A DNA stretch of 64,000 nucleotides from assembly GCF_914767665.1 (NCBI RefSeq), contig NC_059504.1:14882501-14946500 (forward strand), given 5' to 3'. Both the position numbers and the translations under genes were made by a program. How positions within the stretch are numbered: position 1 is the stretch's first letter; the number at the start of each line of letters is the position of its first letter. This document shows, piece by piece, positions 11,085 to 21,400 of the stretch. The DNA is from Harmonia axyridis. Taxonomy: Eukaryota > Arthropoda > Insecta > Coleoptera > Coccinellidae. The notes below the pieces were generated by a model that saw nothing but the letters and a program-made list of their open reading frames with translations, made no database searches and was not told where the DNA came from.

Positions 11085-12315
11085 TACAATTTCAAAGTTT
11101 TACCGTTTTTCCATAACACTATGATACAAACAAAATAAATTGAATTTCAAAGTTTGTGTATATAGTAAATTAAGGAGGATCACCACCGCGTGACATTCTG
11201 GTGATCTGTCAATATTTTTCCAGAGGAGGAGGGACAAAAACAATATAATAAATTGTTGTGAGAACAATTGAATTTGCAGTAGAAGTTAGGAATATTACAA
11301 TAGATTCAACTTTCGTCGAAAGTTAGTTTTAGCAGCATTTTTTTAAATTTCTCACAAAATTAGAGTTTTGCCTTTTTTGTAATGATTTTTTGTATGATTT
11401 TTTTTTTTTTAATATTTTTGAAATGCATCAGTGCTTTATAGGAAGACCCTATTATCAATGTTTCGCGAAAAACAAAGTCTTATTTTTTTTTTCATTTTCA
11501 AGTTGAAAATATCGAAATACTACAATGTAGATTATTGCTTGAAAAAAATCATGTGAAAATCCCATACAAGTCGGTGGTTTGTAAGAAGAAATATATTTAA
11601 TTTCGTTTTGAACTGAGCAGTCACGTGGTGCTTTTCCGTCCTGATATGACATGAAAGTAATAGAGGATTGCGGTGTTTCATTCCGTGAACATTGGTGGAA
11701 TATTCAGTATAGCGCTTAATCTTCCCTGCCATATACACCTTCATCTCCATAGCGGACCATGATGACTTTACCGTAGAACGGTTTGGTTTATATCCCAAAA
11801 TGTTCTGAAAGATGCGCAGCCCATGACGCCATCTCTCGAGCAAACAAAAAGTTACTACACTCCCCCCTGCCAGTACCGACCTAAATTGAATTACAAGACC
11901 GAAATAACGTACTATGAATTTTTTTTAGGAACAGTTTTTTTTTATTATATAACCGGGAAATATCAAAGGACCTAGAAAACAATAGAACGACAAAAGATAA
12001 CAAACACCTTGATGAATAATAAATTATTTGAGCCGAGATTGACCCACCACTATACCTCTACATATATCTTGAACACAAAAGTGTTCAAGATATAGAGGCT
12101 ACAAGTAAAAATACGAGTGTTTCAAGAAAAAATCACGAAGTTTTTTCAGCGACAAACAAACTAACTGTTGAATATCCTTATCAACGAGGAAAAACAAATT
12201 AACGTAACATTTGATTGTTCCATTGTTGAAGTTTTCGTCATTCCGGTATATAGATTCACGTATCGAATGATAGAATCAGAGTACTTCAGATGACTAATGA
12301 ATTTCAACTAGATTG
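11085..12315. other. Intergenic between the mariner and DM9 gene C
   Basis: AT-rich sequence with no convincing gene. It includes a hairpin at 12054-12099 with arms TCTTGAACAC and GTGTTCAAGA around an AAAA loop. An open frame on the minus strand at 11532-11843 has no recognisable domain and is not called. Confidence 0.45.
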
Positions 12316-12323
12316 TATATAAA
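12316..12323 (+). promoter_or_regulatory. TATA box of DM9 gene C
   Basis: TATATAAA lies 51 bases upstream of the ATG at 12374, at a spacing like the TATA boxes of genes A and B. The rest of the A/B upstream block is not recognisable here, so gene C has diverged or has its own control. Confidence 0.5.
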
Positions 12324-12373
12324 TGTAGCTTCAAGGCCAATATCACGCAATATCTTCTAGACTACATCCAATA

Positions 12374-13893
12374 ATGTTTCTTTTTCTGCTTCTTGGATTT
12401 TCAACTTTTCTGTCAACTGGCAACTGCTGGCTTTGGACAACGCATTTGAAGACCTGTATTCCTAGTGAGTATGGTTGACTTTCAAAATAGTTTAGATCGA
12501 ATTGGGAAAAAAATCTTATTTTTCATACTCAAGTTTTGTTGAGTCTACACAAGATGTTAATTTGTAGGTTTTAAGTGTTTAAAATTGTTATGTATTGATT
12601 TTTAGTGGGTTTTTTCAGGATACCACTATTGGCAACCCTACTATAACGGTATTCCGCCAAAGGCATATTTAGCTGGAATAGATAGAAATGGAGACAAAAA
12701 ATATATAGCAAGAGTTGTCGCACCAGACAAAAGATCTTGGGTATGTTGTTTCATTATGTGATACTTTTCAAAACTGTATCTACCTTACATCATCGTAATT
12801 TTTTTCAAGTCTGCACCTACAACATTCTCGGAAAGAAATAGCCATATATTCTTTTCCTGGGACAAACATGACGGAATTAGAGTTGATGCATGCATTGAAG
12901 TAAGTTTCACACCAATGTTTCTATTCATCTTGTTATTTATTTTCACCCATAATGCTAAAACCTTTGAATACCTGTTCTTCTTTAAAACCTTAATTCGAAA
13001 CGAATCATTTCTTCAACTTGATTTCCTTGCAACAATCTCGTAGAGCTAGTTATATGAAGCAAATATTTTGACGTCTGTTAGTCTACTTCTCACAAACGCA
13101 AATTCGTAATAAAACTAACACATAGATTCTGAGGCATCAAAATTTCACCAAATTTTCACCATTAACGAATTTCAAGTTCCTACACAATCCATTCAAGAGT
13201 TATCGAGTACATGCTGGACAGAATAGATTTCGACCTTCTAATCAGTGAGTCAATATAATGTCACATTTTCTGTATTAACACAATTATTCAAGCAACAAAA
13301 CATTAGATGAAATTACGAAAGCATTACTTACAACTGCCATAGGCACTATCCTTTCAAATTTAGATATGTCACGTCAAACAGATAAAAATCGTGTTGGTCA
13401 ACCTGCATTTTGACATTCCACTTGTATTCCATGCTCGACTCAAACGTCAAATATATACGTGAAGGTTTCATGCTCAATAATATGAATCTCATGTATTACG
13501 ATTTACAGGGTTCATAATGATTCTTTTTCATACTTCCAGGTTTTATGTATAAACCGACCAGCCGGAGGATTTGGATGGCGTGAGACAACAAAGCTTGATT
13601 TCGAAAATTCAAAAAAGGCCTGCTGTTTAGTTGAAGGTGGCTCTGGGTATAAAGACGGTAAAAAAATTGTTTCCTACGTGGGGAGAACATTACAAAAAGG
13701 TGTCTATTACATTGGCGGTGTGTATGAACCAAAGTGGACATTTCTCTTTCAATCGCATCCAATGCATTATGTGGATGAAATAGGAGGATCTCATGGCCTC
13801 AGCCAAGACTTCGAAGTTCTGTCTTACGATTGCTGTACAGAAGAATATTGTAGAAAGCCAAACAAGGCTGATTGTTGCTACGATATTGTCTGA
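12374..13893 (+). CDS. Secreted cysteine-rich DM9/DUF3421-like protein, copy C
   Basis: Exons 12374-12464, 12619-12740, 12810-12899 and 13540-13893 (phases 1, 0, 0) total 657 nt, 218 aa. Exon 1 gives a leucine-rich signal peptide (MFLFLLLGFSTFLS) and a longer linker than A or B. Exons 2-3 encode the first DM9-like unit (YHYWQPYYNGIPPKAY, KYIARVV). Exon 4 encodes the second unit (CCLVEGGSGYKDGKKIVSY, YYIGGVY, FEVLSYD) and a shortened CCTxxYC...CC tail. Exons 2 and 3 have the same lengths as in A and B, so the three arose by tandem duplication. Copy C is clearly the most diverged. Secretion and several disulfides are inferred; ligand unknown. Confidence 0.72.
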
Positions 13894-14421
13894 ATTAAGA
13901 AGCTACAATCACATATCTTTATGATAACTTGTATTTTTTATGTGCATTACACTTTTCTAACTTCCTCTAATACATTATTTTTACCTTAATGCAATTATAT
14001 TTATACATATGATTATTTTTATCACATTACAAAGGGATATCATCTCAAATGAATAATTTCTTTATAAAATGAAATATCAAATGTAAGATACAAGAATAAT
14101 GGAATTTTGCTAAGTTCATAGCAAGAAGAGGAAGCATTTTTTTTAATTCGTAATTTTTTTTTATTTGAAGAAGTCAATTTTGAGTGCAGAATAGTTTGCA
14201 CGAGTATAGAAGTGATTGCAAAGAAATTAATCGAAAAAATCAAGATTTTCATATTTATTTGTAAAATAAAATATGGCACAAAAACTTACAACACGAATGT
14301 AGAAGATAATCCAAAAAATGGAAGAATAGAGAATTCTGTTAGAATTAATAATAATAAATTAAGTATTTGGTCACACACACATCAATGATTGATCAACTAA
14401 AGTAATACTTGCGTTATCTTT
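13894..14421. other. Convergent intergenic region between DM9 gene C and RCN2
   Basis: It holds the 3' ends of two convergent genes. AT-rich; no further gene or repeat is recognisable. Confidence 0.5.
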
Positions 14422-16397
14422 TTATAACTCGTCAGAGAAATGGTGGCTTTTGTATAGCTGATCCCCATAGTCTGTAGCTTCACTTCCAACAAATGTTTCA
14501 TAATGATTTATCACTTCAGAATAGCTTAGTAAATCATCGTGATCGTCATCACTCTCAGCGAATAAGTGATCAACTTCTTCCTGGGCAATTTCCCTAAAAA
14601 AGATTTCAATAGTAAATATAGGAAAGACCTTATTCATCTTTCTTCCATAATATTAATCCCTTATTACAATATGCCTTTTTCAGGGCTATTTCTGAGATCT
14701 ATTTCTAATGCTTGAGTCAGGCATGAAATTGTACTGAACTTTTCCCCCTGAAATGTCAAAATACAGGACCAACACAATTTTTGTCTGTTTGACATAACTC
14801 ACTCCATATTTTCATACTTGTATAATTGTATTAGTAAAAGTCAAACTAGTTAGAATCCATGTTCTAATATTCATTAGTAATAACTACCCTGTGTCACCAA
14901 CTCTGGCACACCCTGTATACCTCTTTTGTTCAATTAATTGCAATAAATTTCCCAGTTCATTATTATTAGAAAAACTAGTTAATTGAAACTTCTAGATGGA
15001 TCTCAAAATAACAAAACAACTAAAATGACAATAAAATTTTCAACTTACTCATTACTTGGAACAATCCATGATAATATTTCATTTCCCGACAATTTTCCAT
15101 CATTGTCTGTATCATAATCTCTATCAAATGAATTTTTCTGTTCAAGCAGCCACTGCTTGTCATGTTCTTTTCCTTGGGTACCTATATACTCCTGGAAATC
15201 AATTGAACCATCCTTGTTCTTATCTTTATCCCTCAGAGTTTGTTCCAAAAATATTGGAAGCATTGATGGATGCTCTTCGGGATGGGTGAATATAGTGAAT
15301 TCTTTAATATCTAATAATCCATCTTTGTTCATATCTGCAGCATTCCAGATAGTTTTATCATCGTCAAGCAACTAAAATAAATTATAATATATACTGAAAT
15401 TCCAAATTTCACTACAATAAAATAGGAAAGTATGGTCATAATAGATGATGTTTCTAGAGTTACTTAGGGCAACTTCTGAAAAAACTTACATTGCTGTTGG
15501 CCTCTTCTTCAGTATCATAAGTGTCTTCTTTATATTCTTCCCAACTTACTAAGCCATCTCTGTTTTCATCTACATCTTCTAAGCGTTCTGCAGCCTCTTC
15601 TTCAGAAAGCATACTGAAATTAGAATATTTTGCTCATGTTAAGAATGCGTAAACAAAAATACAAGTATATAATGATCTGAATTCAAGACAATTGACCCAA
15701 ATGTTTCAATGAATTAAAAAAAACCGTCACAAGAGATATTCTGATTGTTGATCAATTATATGTTCAATAAATAAATATTTTCATTTTTTTTCAAGAAATG
15801 TCTACAATAGTAAAGAAATTAAATGAAGAATACCTGTTATGAAGAAAATAATATCAATATCTAAAATTATTAGTTTTGTAATAGGAATCAGGATATATTG
15901 AAACAAAAATTCACACAATGTTAATTTTCCAATCAGAATTATGTCTTGATCCCAATAATTCCATATTATTTTCTTTTTTCGAACTGATATTTTTCGATAT
16001 GTCCACAGAATTCAGGAAATAAATAATGGGATAAAATTTATATCCACCTGAAAGATCTAAGAATCCATGCCTTTAGTTCTTGTCTATTTATCTGACCATC
16101 TCCATTGAGGTCCATTTTTTTCAAAAGTAAGCCTAATCGTTCCTTGGCTTTTTCTGGTGGAAGACTATCAAATTCTTCTGCTTCTGCATGACTACCTAAG
16201 ATTGCTTCGTGGTCAAAAGCTATATTATGTTCTCCACTTTCAGAATAATGGGAGTGATCTCTAGGGCTAAAAGCTCCATCAGCTTCTCTTTCTTTATGTA
16301 TTTCATTATTATGCCCATGCATAACACCTCCGATTGTAAGTCGACCATTTAAAAAAATTATTAATACAACAGCAAATATTTTTTTTTCGAGGTACAT
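14422..16397 (-). CDS. RCN2: Reticulocalbin-2-like CREC family calcium-binding protein
   Basis: Exons in transcript order are 16397-16048, 15613-15490, 15371-15049 and 14593-14422: 969 nt, 322 aa. A signal peptide (FAVVLIIFLNG) opens the protein. EF-hand loops follow in order: DLNGDGQINRQE, DENRDGLVSWEE, DMNKDGLLDIKE, DKNKDGSIDFQE, DTDNDGKLSGNE, and a sixth weaker one, DDDHDDLLSYSE. The conserved reticulocalbin stretches FTHPEEHP, IAQEEVDHLF and SEATDYG are present. The C-terminus is SDEL, a variant of the HDEL ER-retrieval signal. CREC proteins are low-affinity calcium binders of the ER lumen, probably helping folding in the secretory pathway. Length is typical of RCN2. It is divergent from UXT. 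Confidence 0.9.
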
Positions 16398-16905
16398 TTC
16401 ATAAACTTATATAACTTCACTGAAAATATTGAATCTTACATGAACTATCTCATATTTTGCTCAGAAGTATTTCAGTATTTGAATTAATCTATATTTGACA
16501 ACATTCGAATACGGAGTACAGACTACAGACAGACAGACAAATTGACAGATATTTTATTTTCTTAGAAACATTTTAATATTCATTCAATCTAGGTTCTTTC
16601 ACAGATTCTAGAATTTTAAATGTGAGAAATCATATCTTCCTGCTAATCCTTAGGGGATAGTTGTTTATTTTATTACTTCATAAGAAAAACAACCGAGCAA
16701 CTTTAACCCTTAGACAAAGGAAGGATTTCTATTTATTTCTCTATGCTTTAACCTAAAATGTAATAAAAACAATAATCCCCAAATAAAAACAATTTCAGTA
16801 CAAAAAAGTGTCCTACTTGGAATGGAATCGACAGTAATGTCTCTAGAAAATACTTGACTGTATTGTAACATTATATGCAATTAACAGATAACAAAGTTAA
16901 ATACA
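16398..16905. promoter_or_regulatory. Divergent promoter region between RCN2 and UXT
   Basis: 508 bases separate the two start codons of head-to-head genes, so both 5' UTRs and promoters must lie here. A short ACAGACAGACAGAC run occurs near 16523-16540. No TATA box in good position was identified. Confidence 0.5.
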
Positions 16906-17367
16906 ATGAAAATCGAAGATATTGAAGAGAAAATTAAAAAATACGAACTCTATATTGAAGAAGACCTTAAGAACGATTTGAAGAAAGTGGATGATACCCT
17001 ACGATTGAAAAATAGTATGTATCAAGAATGGGAGGAAGTTGAAAATATGTCAAAAACTATTCAGGAGTTCAACGAAAAAGATAGGGATATGCTTTTGAAA
17101 TTGGAATTGGGAGATGGTGTATTAGTTCAAGGCGAAGTAACAAATTTTAACGACGTCTTTGTTGACATAGGACTTGGACATATCCTAAAAATGGAACCTG
17201 TGGAAGCTATAAAATATGCAGGAATTAGAAAAAACATATTAAAAAAAGAAGTTGATCATAACCGAAAACTTGCTGTGGAAATAAAAACCCGTATCAAGTT
17301 TACTCTATTAGCTATAAGTGAATTACAATCTACAATTTTACCTCCTGAACAAGAGAAAAAAAGATAA
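16906..17367 (+). CDS. UXT: UXT-like prefoldin family protein
   Basis: A single exon of 153 aa, close to the usual length of UXT (about 157). It is an alpha-type prefoldin fold: N-terminal coiled coil (residues about 1-60), a central beta segment (GDGVLVQGEV, VFVDIGLGHILKM), and a C-terminal coiled coil (about 105-145). UXT is a subunit of the URI/prefoldin-like module of the R2TP co-chaperone complex and a transcription cofactor. The first ATG after upstream stops is used. Intronless; it could be mistaken for prefoldin subunit 5, but the FVDIGLG...ME.VEAIKY pattern fits UXT better. Confidence 0.8.
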   Translation: MKIEDIEEKIKKYELYIEEDLKNDLKKVDDTLRLKNSMYQEWEEVENMSKTIQEFNEKDRDMLLKLELGDGVLVQGEVTNFNDVFVDIGLGHILKMEPVEAIKYAGIRKNILKKEVDHNRKLAVEIKTRIKFTLLAISELQSTILPPEQEKKR

Positions 17368-18490
17368 TGTTCTGTAAACCAGTATTCATTAATGAAAATT
17401 AATATGATATTTCCACCTACACTTAATATGTTTTTCATAAATACAAATTTGAGTGAATTAAAATTAGTAGGATTAATGCCTAATTATTTGATCATTCCAT
17501 AGACATACTATCATATAGCCTAAGAATCATTTTTTTCTTAATTACACATTAAAATTCATTATCTTTATAGATAGTGATCAAAATATTTTGCGCAAAAATT
17601 ATAGAATGATAAAGTGTGAATATGTTTTCATTCTTTAATTTTTCTTGAAAATGTTTAAGCTAAACAATTATTATTGAAGCATTAATAGTGCATAGGTGTT
17701 TCACACCTAAAATAATTGATTCTTTCATTTACATAAAAGAAGTACTGTAGCCATTGATATGCGGGTGTAAATACTGTACATAAATAACTTTATGGAAAAT
17801 TTTTATTTTTTGAGTAAGATGCTATTTTATGTGTTCACTATTACAAAAACTTCCTTAAGTATAAAATAATATAGTTGAGACTGAGTCACTTTTTAAAGAT
17901 TCCACATAATATGTTACAAATGGTTTAATGGGACACTGTGTATGTTAGGATCCTGTGTATGTTGAGTGTATGTAAGAACCATTTTATTTAGGGTTGAATT
18001 TGTATGGTTATAGTTCCGTCTGATTGAAAGAATTATTGAAAAGTGCATCAGCAATAAGTAAAAACATTTGTTGATGAATGAAGAAATAAATATCTTGTCT
18101 CTAAGAATAACCTACTCAATTCTATATTCTATGATTCACATTATTCTAAATGTCAACTGAAGTCTCTGATATTTCATAATAATTTCATATAAATTGGTTG
18201 AATATAATGTGAAAATTAATTGATAAAATAACTAAATGCAAAGAATATGCACGATGGATGACTAGATAATCTTTGCATCTGCATCGTAAATTACGTTAAC
18301 CTCAATCTAATATAAAGATTTTCTGCTTTGAAATAATTGTTTACAAGTAAACTCGAAGTATGGAACTAAATACACTAAGAAAATTCAAAATGTTTAATCA
18401 CCCCAATTTCTTGAATTTCCTCAAATCTAATAAGAACCACTCTATTGCAATAACTCAATTCATTGTTGTACGTTGAACTAACAATAAATT
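17368..18490. other. Intergenic between UXT and the ankyrin/SOCS gene
   Basis: AT-rich, with a short imperfect repeat 'GTGTATGTTAGGATCCTGTGTATGTTGAG' style sequence near 17936-17970. It contains the 3' UTR of UXT and the promoter of the next gene. No gene seen. Confidence 0.45.
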
Positions 18491-21400
18491 ATGGGAGGAT
18501 CAGTAAGCCAAGTATTTCATACTGGAAGTGCTTTATTAACAAACGGACATGGTCATAAAGTATCCGATTCTACTAAACAAAAAGTTCAGACAATTTTTGA
18601 TGCTTTGCGAGCCAATCCTAAAGTTGGTGTACAAAGACTTGAAGGTCTACTGCAACAAATACCTAAAGTAAGCAACTATGAGTTTGATTGTTAGCATAAA
18701 AGTGTATCAACCAAACCAAGTTATCTTCAGTTCTTAGTAACATATTTAGTGATAGCTCATAAGTCTAAAGATTTTTTCCTCACAGTTAACGATAAGACTT
18801 AAATTTTTTCTAACCCTAATCCAAAGTAATTAATCTGTGAATAATGAGATAAGTCCTAAAATATGAAGCATAAATGATTATGATGTATCATATCATCCAA
18901 TGGCTCTAATTTTGTGAACTTTTTCAACAGAATGAGAATATATTGACCATCCATGATGAAACAGGTTATAATTTGCTTCAGAAGTGTGTAGGAGCAAATA
19001 ATGTTGATCTTGTTCGTTGGTTATTGGCTAGACACTCAGCAGGAGAAGTAAATAGATTTCCTTGTAGTCTTCCATTACATATAGCATGTCTCAAGGGGTA
19101 AGTTATTGTTTGTTGAACAAATACGGAGAATTTCTCATAAATAACAATATTTCCATGAATACTGTTCGTAGTGAAATTGAAAAGTGCGGGTATTTTATTT
19201 TGTATTCTATTTATTTCTATGAACCTACTTATCTGGTATGTTAATTAAGGATTTTTCAAAGCTCAAAGGAATTTCTTTCACACAAAATGAGCGGCATATA
19301 TTTTTAAAAGTAGAAATAGCTACAAATTAAGCCACTGTATTCAATTAAAAAAATAATGTTATTTGATTTGTCATATCCTCACTTGTTTTCAGTCATGATG
19401 CTTGTGTGGAAATGCTTTTGAAGCATGGTGCTAAAATAGATGTTGAAGCCAGAATGTGTTGGCCTGGGCCACACAGTAACAGTTGTGAAGATAGAGGAAA
19501 ATTTTGTAAGTTTTCCAGAATTTTAAAAAGATGATAGAAGCAACAAGAGATATTTTCCAATAAGCAATTAGGATTGTATAAATATACATATTTACTCTAT
19601 GCAAAAAATAAATGAAGTTAAAGAAAATACTAATATTGGGAAAAAAAAACAAAAAAATGGCTCGTTTGTAATGTAGTTTATTTTTGTGTGATTGGATTTT
19701 TGATTTAAGTTGAATCTGAAAACTGAATTAAATTTTCATTTCAGCATCAGCATCTATTCCTCAGGAAGAAACTTGTATTGAGAGGGATTCCCGAGACAGG
19801 ACACCTCTTAGCAAGTTACAGTCTGCTATATATTATGCTTTGGATGGTGATCATGTAAATGTGTTGAACATGATCTCACAGAAAGCCGAAGATCTTTGGG
19901 TTAGGGTGAGTATATGAGAAGTATAGAGGACTGTAAAAAACACTAATCATTTACAGAGAATTCATTTAAATTCGTGGTGTGGAGAAGCGCTACTTGTAAT
20001 CACAGAAAATCAACACAAATTTCTCCGCAGCACTCTTAACCACAAATTTGAATGAACGCTCGTTATATATGGTACAAGCTAAGCGCTACTTGTAATCACA
20101 GAATACGTATGATTTTTTATTCCACTTTTGTATTCTACACATTGAAAAACGTAAACTTTGAAATTTTGAGGCGGGTTAATTTTTTTCCTTTTATTTGAAT
20201 GTTTATTATTGAAAATAATAAACCAAAAGCAGCTCGCATTTTCGAATATGCAAAATCATTCAAGAGATAAATCAGCGATAAATATGTTTTACTTTTTCCA
20301 GAATGGTTTATTCAGAAGTCGTAAACCACTTTTGCATGCAGCTTGTGAAAGAGCAGCATGGCGTTGTACTCAATTCATCGTAACTGAGAGAAGTGAAGAA
20401 ATACATGTTCTTAAAGATGAATATTACCCTATACATTATGCCGTTCTACATGATAACAAGTTTTTAGAATTATTGATTAACGCAGGTGCTGACACTACTG
20501 TAAGGACAACTACCCAACAAATGACGCTGCTTCATGTTGGTGAGTCCAAGTATTCATTGGATTGCACTCGTAATTTGCTCCTAAGAATCCAGCACTCCAC
20601 AGTACATTGTTTTCGATCTTGTAGCACCTTTATTTTCCAAGAAGTTCTAATTTTTGTTTATTCAAAACATTCTAAATTCTTACGGAAAACTTTTTTTGAT
20701 ATCAATGTTATTTTCATTCCAGTATTATTGGTGGCACACAAGTCTGCCGAAGACACTTTAGCTACGATACGTTTACTCTTAGATCACGGTTGCAAAGAGC
20801 TGATCAATGCCCCAGATAGTTTAGGAAACACGCCACTGCATGCTCTTATAGTTCGTTATGCTTTGGAGGATTCACAATATGGATACGACAGGTGGAACAA
20901 ATGGGATGTACTGCATCTGGTCCGCTACCTCATACAAGCAGGTGCAAAACAATCGATCAATCATTCTGGCAATTCGGCTATAGCTTGTGTCCTCAGACAT
21001 GTTCGACATGATTGGGATGTTTGTTACGAACTGCTGACCATGCTTTTGCATGAAGGTGGTGAGTATCTTAGACGTAAATCTTTCGGGTCCAAAACATTCT
21101 TAGTCACCTTTGCCAGCTGAATACTTTTATTGCTATTCTATCATGATTACATTGGGTATGGTCCGTATATCGCCGAGAATTTCAGAGCGGTCACTAGTGG
21201 TTTTCAATGTTTCAGGTAACCTGCTTCGTATTTACGGACCGCTTGACACTTGTCAATGGTTAACTAAATTTTTCATTGACAGAATTTTGGAGGTTATATC
21301 GGGTGCCCTAAGGTGAGTAGCCTATTAGATTATTATGGAAACTATTGATGGTAAAGATTTCAAATTTTGTGGATAGATATTTGGCCAGTTAAGGTACATT

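Noticed and set aside
11532..11843. 103-codon open frame on the minus strand
   Set aside because: No domain, no splice context, composition of AT-rich non-coding DNA.
21216..21312. Cryptic exon in the ankyrin/SOCS intron (acceptor at 21214-21215, donor GTGAGT at 21313)
   Set aside because: Its entry phase fits exon 6 but its length breaks the frame into exon 7, and it straddles two transposons. At most a poison exon.
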